From Acidobacteriota bacterium (GTDB lineage: Bacteria > Acidobacteriota > Terriglobia > Acidoferrales > 2-02-FULL-67-57), in contig JACQTG010000101.1 of assembly GCA_016210895.1 (NCBI GenBank), positions 1-5,230 on the forward strand: a stretch of 5,230 nucleotides of DNA, written 5' to 3'. The notes beneath the pieces were generated by a model that ran no database searches, was not told the DNA's origin, and saw only the letters and a program-made list of their open reading frames with translations. Of this stretch, positions 1 to 5,230 are shown in pieces. The first letter of the stretch is position 1. Each line of letters opens with the position of its first letter. Position numbers and translations under genes: made by a program.

Positions 1-370
1 CCGTGGCTGCGGCTTCCAGCGCCTGGTGGTGCTCTTTCAGCCGCATCGCTACACACGCACGCAACATCTCTGGGATGATTTCCTCACTTGTTTCGGTCAG
101 GCCGACCTGCTCGTGGTTACGGACATCTACCCGGCGAGCGAGCCGCCTATAGCGGGCATCACTTCGGCCAGGCTGGTTGAGGCACTGAAGCGTGCCGGAC
201 AGCGGAACGTGACTCACTGTCCAACTCCGGAAGAAACCGTGGAATTCATCCTGCCGCAGCTGCGCGCAGGTGATGCCGTGCTGACACTGGGGGCCGGGAA
301 TATCTGGCGTGCCGGCGAACAACTGGCCGCGCGGCTGGTGTCGGCCGTGGGAGCGCAACATGCGGATTGA
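1..370 (+). CDS. murC: UDP-N-acetylmuramate--L-alanine ligase, C-terminal part (5' end outside window)
   Basis: MurC is the cytoplasmic ATP-dependent ligase that adds L-alanine to UDP-MurNAc, the first amino acid of the peptidoglycan stem peptide. Only about 122 codons are present, read in the frame that starts at base 2; a whole MurC is usually around 450-480 residues, so this is roughly the last quarter, the Mur ligase C-terminal domain. The hallmark FQPHRYTRT lies at 35-61, followed by the family's D-I-Y-P-A-x-E-x-P-I-x-G stretch and, near the end, LTLGAGNIW at 281-307. Many MurC proteins have GAGDIW at that last motif, so the Asn is a mild variation. The frame is open from the left edge, so this is a cut by the window and not a truncated gene. 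The stop at 368-370 lies inside the start of murB, fitting a coupled operon. Identification rests on these motifs and on murB following directly. Confidence 0.94.
   Translation, partial: RGCGFQRLVVLFQPHRYTRTQHLWDDFLTCFGQADLLVVTDIYPASEPPIAGITSARLVEALKRAGQRNVTHCPTPEETVEFILPQLRAGDAVLTLGAGNIWRAGEQLAARLVSAVGAQHAD
349..353 (+). promoter_or_regulatory. Ribosome binding site for murB
   Basis: GGGAG sits six bases before the ATG at 360, inside the last codons of murC. It decides the murB start: the longer open frame from the GTG at 309 would add 17 residues unlike any MurB N-terminus and would overlap murC by over 60 bases. This is inferred from spacing and sequence only. Confidence 0.7.
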
Positions 371-1274
371 GCACGCGCAGGCTGCGACCGTGCTGCGGGA
401 GTTGGGGGTGGACTACCGTCCCGGCGAGCGCCTGGCCGACTGGACCTCGCTCGGCGTGGGTGGCACGACCGACCTGCTTATCGTGGAAGAGCCGCAGCGG
501 CTCCCCGAGCTCATTGCTTGGCTGCGCCAGGAGGGCATTCCCTGGCGGCTGCTCGGCGGCGGGACGAATGTGCTGGTGGCCGAGGGGGAGTTGCCGGAAG
601 TGATATTGCATCTTTCCACACGGCAGGCAGGGGCGCGCTTTGACGGCGAGCGCGTGGAAGTGGAAGCGGCGGCCGACCTCGGCCGCACGGTGACCGAATG
701 TGCTCGGAGGAACCTCGGCGGTATGGAAGGGCTTATCGGCGTTCCGGGGACCGTCGGGGGAGCGCTGCGGATGAACGCGGGCGCTTACGGCACGGAGATT
801 GGCCAGTTTGTCCGCTCGGTCACGGTCTTCCGGGCGGCAGAGCAGCGGATTGAGACACTCGGGGCGGAAGAAATCTCGTTCGACTACCGCCATACCTCCT
901 TTGCGCCCGAGGACATCATGCTCGGCTGCGAGCTCCGGCTGCCGCCGCGTCCCTACGAGGAGATTCGCGCCGCTATCAAGATGTGCAACGAGAAGCGCCG
1001 GGCCTCGCAGCCGCTGAACCAGAAGAGCGCCGGCTGCATCTTCAAGAACCCGTCCGGCGGCTCGGTGGGGAAGATGATTGACGAACTTGGCCTCAAGGGT
1101 CATCGGCGGGGCGGGGCGGTAGTCTCCGAGCAGCACGCCAATTTTTTCGTCAATCGCTACGACGCCACGGCGGACGACTTTTTCGCTCTGATCGAAGACG
1201 TGCGCCAGCGCATTCAGCAGGCGTTCAGCGTCGAGCTCGAGAACGAAGTCATCGTGTGGGCGCAAAAACAATGA
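360..1274 (+). CDS. murB: UDP-N-acetylenolpyruvoylglucosamine reductase (MurB)
   Basis: MurB is a cytoplasmic flavoenzyme that uses NADPH to reduce the enolpyruvyl group of UDP-GlcNAc-enolpyruvate, giving UDP-MurNAc, the substrate of MurC next door. The 304-residue product matches the shorter type II MurB class rather than the longer E. coli form. The FAD-binding PCMH-type domain shows LGGGTN (65-70), GVPGTVGG (127-134) and MNAGAYG (138-144). YRHTSF (176-181) follows, then the C-terminal MurB domain with QPLNQKSAGCIFKNP (217-231), GLKGHRRGGAVVS (244-256) and HANFFVN (259-265), ending with a Glu-rich LENEV (293-297) where the family has its catalytic Glu. The usual proton-donor serine in the SAG-S-x-FKNP motif is Cys226 here. 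The ATG at 360 has a good ribosome site and overlaps murC by 11 bases. No ddl gene separates it from ftsQ. Confidence 0.97.
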   Translation: MRIEHAQAATVLRELGVDYRPGERLADWTSLGVGGTTDLLIVEEPQRLPELIAWLRQEGIPWRLLGGGTNVLVAEGELPEVILHLSTRQAGARFDGERVEVEAAADLGRTVTECARRNLGGMEGLIGVPGTVGGALRMNAGAYGTEIGQFVRSVTVFRAAEQRIETLGAEEISFDYRHTSFAPEDIMLGCELRLPPRPYEEIRAAIKMCNEKRRASQPLNQKSAGCIFKNPSGGSVGKMIDELGLKGHRRGGAVVSEQHANFFVNRYDATADDFFALIEDVRQRIQQAFSVELENEVIVWAQKQ

Positions 1275-2152
1275 CTCCGGCCCAGCGCCGCCAACTCGAA
1301 GACCTGGCCGACGAGGCCCCCGCACGCTATCTGCGCGCAGAGCGAAAGCCCGAGGTGCGTCGGCGGGCGCTCTGGCGGCGGCTGCTACGCTGGCGGCCAC
1401 GGCTCTTTCTGGCGCTGGCAGTGGTCGCCGTGGTGGGCGGGGTTGGCTACGTGAGTTACGGCTATGCGGTCTCGGCGTCATGGTTCCGTTTGCCGAGCAA
1501 GGAGGCAGTGGAGCTGGAGAATCTGCAGTTTGCGTCTCCGGGGGTGCTGCGCGAACACTTCGTCGAGGATGCCGGCCGCAGCGTCTTCACGATTCCGCTC
1601 GAGGAGCGGCGGCTGGCCCTCGAAGGAACTGCCTGGGTCGAGCATGCGCGCGTGCAGCGGGTGTGGCCCAATCGGTTGCGAGTCGTGATTGAGGAGCGAA
1701 TCCCTGTGGCCTTCCTCCGGCAAGGAAAAGATCTTTTGCTCGTGGACGCTGCCGGGGTCGTGCTGGAACGGCCCGCCGGCGCGACCTTCACGTTTCCCGT
1801 GCTGACGGGTTTCCCACCCGGCTTGACACGCGCGCAGAAGAAAGAACGCGTTGCTCTTTATCTGGAATTTTTGCGCGATCTCGATGCAGGCGAGGAAGCG
1901 CAGAGCACGGACATCTCGGAAGTGGATCTTTCCGATCCGGACAACCTGCGGGCCACAGTGATCGAGAGGGGGAAGGCGGTCGTTCTCTACTTCGGCCGCG
2001 ACCGCTGGCGGGAGAAATACGAAGCTTACCTCGAGCACCGCAGCCTCTGGCAGAAGAGTGGCGAGCCGGTGCACACCGTGGATCTCCGCTATCGCGGCCA
2101 ACTGGTGTTGAATCCGAGCGTAACGACAAATCCGCACGGCAGAGGGCGATGA
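1271..2152 (+). CDS. ftsQ: Cell division protein FtsQ/DivIB
   Basis: FtsQ is a single-pass inner-membrane protein that recruits FtsB/FtsL and helps control septal peptidoglycan synthesis. The 293-residue product has the expected layout: a cytoplasmic N-terminus that is strongly Arg-rich (about 22-44, including RRRALWRRLLRWRPR), one membrane segment (about 45-65, LFLALAVVAVVGGVGYV), then a periplasmic part. Residues about 75-145 look like a POTRA domain, with the typical motif AWVEHARVQRVWPNRLRVVIEER leading to IPVAF. This is followed by the FtsQ beta domain containing LLLVDAAGVVLE (155-166) and a late VDLRYRGQLVL (270-280). The start is the ATG at 1271, which overlaps the murB stop by four bases. 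I see no clear Shine-Dalgarno there, so it probably depends on coupled translation from murB. FtsQ sequences diverge quickly; the call leans on architecture, the POTRA motif and position between murB and ftsA. Confidence 0.93.
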   Translation: MTPAQRRQLEDLADEAPARYLRAERKPEVRRRALWRRLLRWRPRLFLALAVVAVVGGVGYVSYGYAVSASWFRLPSKEAVELENLQFASPGVLREHFVEDAGRSVFTIPLEERRLALEGTAWVEHARVQRVWPNRLRVVIEERIPVAFLRQGKDLLLVDAAGVVLERPAGATFTFPVLTGFPPGLTRAQKKERVALYLEFLRDLDAGEEAQSTDISEVDLSDPDNLRATVIERGKAVVLYFGRDRWREKYEAYLEHRSLWQKSGEPVHTVDLRYRGQLVLNPSVTTNPHGRGR

Positions 2153-3429
2153 AGCAGCCAGACCGCTACCTCGCCGCACTCGATCTGGGCAGCAGCAAGA
2201 TCAGCGCGCTGCTGTGCGAACTGGATGAAAACGGGCTGGTTCACCTGCGTGGCTCCGGAGTGGCGGAGTCGGCCGGGTTCCACAAAGGTGTGCTGGTGAG
2301 TTTGGAAGCGGCGGTGAGCGCGCTGCGGCAGGCGGTGGAGGCAGCCGAAGCGGCGGCGAGCGTGCCCATTGAGAGCGCATTTATTGGCGTTGCCGGGAGC
2401 CACATCAAAGGCATCAACAGCCGCGGCGGCATCATGCTCGGCGAGCGGCCACGCGAGGTGACGCTCGAGGATGTCCGCCGGGCCATCGAGGCCGCGCGCG
2501 CGGTCAGCCTGCCGGAGGATCGCGAGGTTTTGCACGTGCTCCCCCAGGAATTCCTGCTCGACCAGCAGAACGGGCTGCGCGACCCGGTGGGTATGCTGGG
2601 ACGGAGGCTGGAGGTAAACGTTCACATTGTCACCGCCGACAGCTTGGCGACGCAGAATCTCGTAGGCGTGGTGAACCGCGCCGGGGTGTTGGTGCTCGAT
2701 ACAGTGCTGGAACCGATGGCCAGCGCTGAGGCCTGCCTGAGCGACGATGAGCGGGAGCTGGGCGTGGTGCTGGTGGACATCGGCGGCGGCACGACGGAGT
2801 GGATTCTTTTCGAGCACGGCTCGCCGCGCGCGACCGGCGTGGTACCAGTGGGCGGCGAGTATTTCACCAACGATCTGGCGGTGGGATTGCGCACGCCGCT
2901 CTGGGAAGCCGAACGCATCAAGCGCGCGTACGGCTGCGCGGGCCGACGCTGGCTGCGGGAGGACACGCTGGTGGAGCTGGCCGGCACGGGCGGCCGCGTG
3001 GCCTCGCGCCGGACCGTGTGCGAAATTCTCGAGGCACGGGCGGCCGAACTCTTCGCGCTCGTGCGTGATGACATGGCACGGAGCGGCTTTGATCGCCAGC
3101 CGGGCGCAGGGACAGTCCTGACCGGGGGCGGCGCCCAGTTGAACGCGATGGTGTCACTGGCGGAACAGGTACTGCAACTTCCGGCTCGCTTGGGGAAGCC
3201 TGTGGGTGTGGCAGGCCTGGCAGCGCCGGCAGGTTCTGGGTCTGTTTTGAAAGATCCTGCATATGCGACGGCGGTGGGACTGGTGCTGCATGGCAAGCGC
3301 ATCCGCGAGTTACAGCAGCGGAAGCCAAGGGGCCTGCTGGGTCGCCTGAAGACTCTCTGGCACGAGCAGGGACAGTCGGGGTTGAGTTCGGAGAACGGGA
3401 AACTCTTGTGGAGGCAGGAGCGCGTATGA
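2149..3429 (+). CDS. ftsA: Cell division protein FtsA (actin-like membrane anchor of FtsZ)
   Basis: FtsA is an actin-fold ATPase that binds the FtsZ C-terminal peptide and tethers the ring to the cytoplasmic membrane. The 426-residue product has normal family length. Visible motifs are phosphate-1 LDLGSSKIS (11-19), the start of the FtsA-specific 1C domain [14 protein letters not shown] (80-93), LPQEF (131-135), phosphate-2 VDIGGGTTE (209-217), [13 protein letters not shown] (235-247) and the adenosine motif LTGGGAQ (324-330). A conserved [10 protein letters not shown] (369-378) comes late. Residues about 394-406 ([13 protein letters not shown]) resemble the amphipathic membrane-targeting helix. 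In many FtsA proteins that helix is nearly the end, but here about 20 further polar and basic residues follow. The ATG at 2149 overlaps the ftsQ stop by four bases; an AGAGGG at 2141-2146 is present but unusually close, so coupling from ftsQ is likely. Its stop overlaps ftsZ in the same way. Confidence 0.97.
   Translation: MKQPDRYLAALDLGSSKISALLCELDENGLVHLRGSGVAESAGFHKGVLVSLEAAVSALRQAVEAAEAAASVPIESAFIGVAGSHIKGINSRGGIMLGERPREVTLEDVRRAIEAARAVSLPEDREVLHVLPQEFLLDQQNGLRDPVGMLGRRLEVNVHIVTADSLATQNLVGVVNRAGVLVLDTVLEPMASAEACLSDDERELGVVLVDIGGGTTEWILFEHGSPRATGVVPVGGEYFTNDLAVGLRTPLWEAERIKRAYGCAGRRWLREDTLVELAGTGGRVASRRTVCEILEARAAELFALVRDDMARSGFDRQPGAGTVLTGGGAQLNAMVSLAEQVLQLPARLGKPVGVAGLAAPAGSGSVLKDPAYATAVGLVLHGKRIRELQQRKPRGLLGRLKTLWHEQGQSGLSSENGKLLWRQERV
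3410..3420 (+). promoter_or_regulatory. Strong, doubled ribosome binding site for ftsZ
   Basis: GGAGG (3410-3414) and AGGAG (3416-3420) lie in tandem before the ftsZ ATG at 3426; the second is at the better spacing of five bases. Both are embedded in the last codons of ftsA. Such a strong site fits the known need for far more FtsZ than FtsA from one transcript. It also favours the ATG at 3426 over the in-frame GTG at 3408, which lies before or within this signal. Confidence 0.7.
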
Positions 3430-4568
3430 ACAACGGCAGTAACGGTCGAACAGCGTATGGCGAAAAAGTGCGCAATGCAGCGAGCATCAAGGTCATCGGT
3501 GTCGGTGGTGGCGGCAGCAATGCCATCAACCGGATGATCGAGGCTCGCCTGCAAGGAGTGGAATTTCTGGCGGCCAACACCGACCTGCAAGCGCTGAAGC
3601 TCTCGAAAGCAAAACTCAGGTTGCAGCTCGGGGCCAAGCTGACCAAGGGGCTGGGTTCGGGCGCCAACCCGGAGATTGGCCGGCAGGCGGCCCTCGAAGA
3701 CACGACCAAGCTGGTGGAGACGCTGGAAGGCGCCGATATGGTGTTCATCACCGCGGGCTTGGGCGGGGGCACCGGCACCGGCGCGGCGCCCATCATCGCG
3801 AGTCTTGCCTCGGAACTGGGCGCGCTGACCGTGGCGGTGGTGACCAAGCCGTTCGGCTTCGAGGGCAAGCGGCGCATGCTGCAGGCCGAGCAGGGTCTGT
3901 CGGAACTGGTCGAGTGCGTCGACACCCTCATCTGCATTCCCAACGAGCGGCTGCTGGCGACGGTGGCGAAAGGCACGAGCTTCTTTGAAGCCTTCCGCAT
4001 CGCGGATGACATCCTCCGCCAGGCGGTGCAGGGAATTACCGATATCGTGGCGATTCCCGGGATCGTGAATCGCGACTTCGCCGACGTGCGCGCGATCATG
4101 CAGGGAATGGGCCACGCGGTGATGGGCCTGGCGGTGGCGCGCGGCTCGCAGCGCGCCGTGGAAGTGGCGCGGCGCGCCGTGGCCAGCCCGCTGCTCGACG
4201 ACGGCTCCATACAGGGCGCCCGCGGTGTGCTCATCAACATCACCGGCTCGGACGACCTGGCGCTGCACGAGGTGCAGGACGCCTGCTCCTTCATCCAGAA
4301 GATTGCGCATGAAGACGCGAACATCATCTTCGGCGCGGTGCGGGATCGCGCGCTGAAGGACGCGGTCAAGCTGACGGTCATCGCTACGGGCTTCGAGCAG
4401 GGACGCCAGGGTGCCGCGCTGGCGAGTGCTGCGCGCGCGCGTCCCGGCCTCCCGCGCGTTGTGCCCCTGCCCAGAAAACACTTGGCGCCCGTGACCGAGA
4501 AGGCCGGTGCAAATCCCGCCGACCTGGATACGCCCGCGTTTCTCCGGCGGCGTCTGCGCATCCATTGA
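3426..4568 (+). CDS. ftsZ: Cell division GTPase FtsZ
   Basis: FtsZ is the tubulin-like GTPase that polymerises at mid-cell into the division ring. The 380-residue product is full length. Landmarks are a short variable N-terminus (1-18), the T1 loop GVGGGGSNA (25-33), NTD (51-53), [11 protein letters not shown] (75-85), the tubulin signature GGGTGTG (113-119), PFGFEG (142-147), RIADDIL (191-197), and the catalytic T7 loop NRDFADV (215-221) with the needed Asn215, Asp217 and Asp220. Residues to about 324 complete the core ([11 protein letters not shown] at 295-305, LTVIATGF at 316-323). A short Ala/Arg/Pro-rich linker of about 40 residues follows. The conserved C-terminal peptide LDTPAFLRR (367-375), the docking site for FtsA, ends in a basic RLRIH tail. 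The ATG overlaps the ftsA stop by four bases and has a strong doubled ribosome site. The T7 Arg216, where Leu is common, is the only notable core difference I saw. Confidence 0.99.
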   Translation: MNNGSNGRTAYGEKVRNAASIKVIGVGGGGSNAINRMIEARLQGVEFLAANTDLQALKLSKAKLRLQLGAKLTKGLGSGANPEIGRQAALEDTTKLVETLEGADMVFITAGLGGGTGTGAAPIIASLASELGALTVAVVTKPFGFEGKRRMLQAEQGLSELVECVDTLICIPNERLLATVAKGTSFFEAFRIADDILRQAVQGITDIVAIPGIVNRDFADVRAIMQGMGHAVMGLAVARGSQRAVEVARRAVASPLLDDGSIQGARGVLINITGSDDLALHEVQDACSFIQKIAHEDANIIFGAVRDRALKDAVKLTVIATGFEQGRQGAALASAARARPGLPRVVPLPRKHLAPVTEKAGANPADLDTPAFLRRRLRIH

Positions 4569-4577
4569 GACGAAAGC

Positions 4578-4582
4578 GAGGG
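4578..4582 (+). promoter_or_regulatory. Probable ribosome binding site for the M67 peptidase gene
   Basis: GAGGG lies nine bases before the ATG at 4592, in the only non-coding gap of the window. It supports that start over the TTG at 4565, which overlaps the ftsZ stop as TTGA. The match is moderate and the choice is not certain. Confidence 0.5.
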
Positions 4583-4591
4583 CGCTTGCCG

Positions 4592-4996
4592 ATGCGCGCG
4601 CGGATTCGACTGCCCCAGCGCATCGCCGAGCGTCTCGTCGAGGAAGCTCGTCGGCACGCTCCGCTGGAGTGCTGTGGCTTGTTGGGCGGGCACGGTGACG
4701 ACGTCGAACGCATTCTGCCGGGGACGAACGCCCTCGCCAGCCCAGTGGCCTACGAGATTCCGCCGCGGGAACTGTTCGACTTGTTTCGCCGCTTGCGAGA
4801 GCAAGGTCTGGAGCTCGTCGGCATCTACCATTCTCATCCTGCCGGCGGCAACTCCCCTTCGGCGCGGGACATCGAGCGGGCTTACTACCCCGAGGCGGCC
4901 TATCTGATCGTATCGCCCGTGGCCGAGCCGCCGATTCGCGCTTTTGCGATTCAGGGCGGGAAGGCGGGCGAGTTGCCCGTGGAAGTCGCGGCCTGA
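4592..4996 (+). CDS. M67 family (JAMM/MPN, Mov34-like) zinc metallopeptidase
   Basis: This small protein (134 residues) is a stand-alone JAB1/MPN domain. It has the full JAMM zinc signature: Glu26 in PLECCGLLGG (24-33), then HSHP (80-83, His80 and His82), six residues, Ser90, two residues and Asp93. All expected zinc-binding and catalytic residues are present, so it should be an active isopeptidase-type hydrolase. Bacterial relatives of this size are known to cleave peptides from ubiquitin-like sulfur carriers such as CysO, ThiS or MoaD, but no such carrier, E1-like gene or sulfurtransferase lies in this window, so the substrate is unknown. There is no signal peptide or membrane segment, so it is probably cytoplasmic. 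It lies 23 bases after ftsZ and is likely on the same transcript. A TTG start at 4565 would add nine basic residues (MRRKRGRLP) and overlap ftsZ by four bases. The 3' end overlaps the opposing glycosyltransferase by 46 bases. Confidence 0.88.
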   Translation: MRARIRLPQRIAERLVEEARRHAPLECCGLLGGHGDDVERILPGTNALASPVAYEIPPRELFDLFRRLREQGLELVGIYHSHPAGGNSPSARDIERAYYPEAAYLIVSPVAEPPIRAFAIQGGKAGELPVEVAA

Positions 4997-5230
4997 GGGG
5001 CGAGGATTCCTTCATAAACGCGCAGGACGCGCCGCACGGATTCCTCCCAGGAGAAACGCTGCACCTGCTGGTGGCCCAGGTCCACCAGGCGCCGGCGCAA
5101 CCTCTCGTCGAGCAGCACCTGGCGGATGCCGCGGCTGATGTCGAAGACGTTTTCCGGGTTCACGAACAGGGCCGCCTCGCCTAACACTTCCGGCAACGCC
5201 GAGACATTCGAGGTCACTACGGGCGTGCCC
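4951..5230 (-). CDS. Glycosyltransferase, GT4 (GT-B fold) type, C-terminal fragment
   Basis: Only the last 92 or so residues are in the window; the start lies beyond the right edge, and the frame is open to that edge. The visible part begins GTPVVTSNVSALPEVLGEAA, followed by LFVNPENVFDIS, which is the classic donor-binding region of GT4 glycosyltransferases, including the Glu of the S-x-L-P-E-V motif. It then shows the usual closing helices, with LLDERLRRRLVDLGHQQ and FSWEESVRRVLRVYEGIL. Enzymes of this kind transfer a sugar from a nucleotide-sugar donor to a polysaccharide, lipid or other acceptor; the specific sugar and acceptor cannot be told from this end. It converges on the dcw operon and probably belongs to a separate surface-glycan unit. 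The last 15 or so residues (GNSPAFPP at the end) are read antisense to the end of the metallopeptidase gene and do not look conserved. Confidence 0.88.
   Translation of the reverse strand, partial: GTPVVTSNVSALPEVLGEAALFVNPENVFDISRGIRQVLLDERLRRRLVDLGHQQVQRFSWEESVRRVLRVYEGILAPQAATSTGNSPAFPP

Noticed and set aside
309..359. An upstream GTG start for murB
   Set aside because: It would add 17 residues not seen in MurB and overlap murC deeply, while the ATG at 360 has a GGGAG at good spacing.
246..1481. A 411-codon open frame on the - strand, antisense to murB
   Set aside because: The composition is Arg/Pro/Ala-rich with no recognisable motif, and it covers the clear murB gene. It is a shadow of murB codon use.
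3245..3268. An AT-richer patch in ftsA (TTGAAA then CATATG) that resembles promoter elements
   Set aside because: The spacing between the elements is far too short for a -35/-10 pair, and the bases encode the conserved DPAYAT motif.
3996..4016. FtsZ RIADDIL, where E. coli has Asn at the guanine-contacting position
   Set aside because: B. subtilis and mycobacterial FtsZ also have Asp at this place (ADN, ADE), so it is normal variation.
2918..4837. A 639-codon open frame on the - strand, antisense to ftsA and ftsZ
   Set aside because: Low-complexity Ser/Ala/Arg/Pro protein with no domains, overlapping essential genes in full.
4965..4979. A small hairpin (CGGGC, five-base loop, GCCCG) near the end of the peptidase gene
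   Set aside because: The stem is only five pairs, there is no T-run after it on either strand, and it lies inside coding sequence; not a convincing terminator.
2622..5015. A 797-codon open frame on the - strand, antisense to ftsA, ftsZ and the peptidase gene
   Set aside because: Its product is low-complexity (Arg, Ala, Pro, Ser), matches no family I know, and lies opposite three well-supported genes. In GC-rich DNA, long antisense frames arise from codon bias.
1..5230. CRISPR arrays, tRNA or rRNA genes, insertion sequences, att sites
   Set aside because: I looked for spaced direct repeats, terminal inverted repeats, transposase motifs and RNA-like segments and found none; nearly every base is in a conserved coding gene.

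Overview
The window holds the 3' end of a division and cell-wall (dcw) cluster from a GC-rich bacterium. In order on the + strand it reads murC (C-terminal part only), murB, ftsQ, ftsA, ftsZ and a small JAMM/M67 metallopeptidase. The C-terminal end of a GT4-type glycosyltransferase runs the opposite way at the right edge. The gene order, the style of FtsA (motifs [17 protein letters not shown]) and the FtsZ T7 loop NRDFADV suggest an acidobacterium or a related deltaproteobacterial-type lineage. That assignment comes from recall of gene order and sequence style, not from a search, and is only moderately secure.

Layout: murC ends at 370, and murB starts inside it with an 11-base overlap. The next three junctions (murB/ftsQ, ftsQ/ftsA, ftsA/ftsZ) are each a four-base ATGA overlap, so the run looks like one translationally coupled transcript. 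ftsZ and the metallopeptidase are 23 bases apart if the ATG at 4592 is used, or overlap by four bases (TTGA) if the TTG at 4565 is used. The metallopeptidase and the glycosyltransferase converge, and their coding ends overlap by 46 bases. The only non-coding stretch is 4569-4591. I saw no convincing promoter or intrinsic terminator; the operon promoter is presumably far upstream of this window.

How the genes work together: MurC and MurB make and extend the cytoplasmic peptidoglycan precursor (UDP-MurNAc and its first amino acid). FtsZ forms the division ring, FtsA tethers it to the membrane, and FtsQ links the ring to the periplasmic synthesis machinery. The metallopeptidase is not a classical dcw gene and its role here is unknown. 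The glycosyltransferase probably belongs to a separate surface-polysaccharide or glycolipid unit.

This is mostly a well-understood conserved region, and I see no clear sign of an undescribed system. The points most worth a second look are the JAMM peptidase riding behind ftsZ, the cysteine at the usual catalytic serine position of MurB, and the 20-residue tail beyond the FtsA membrane helix.
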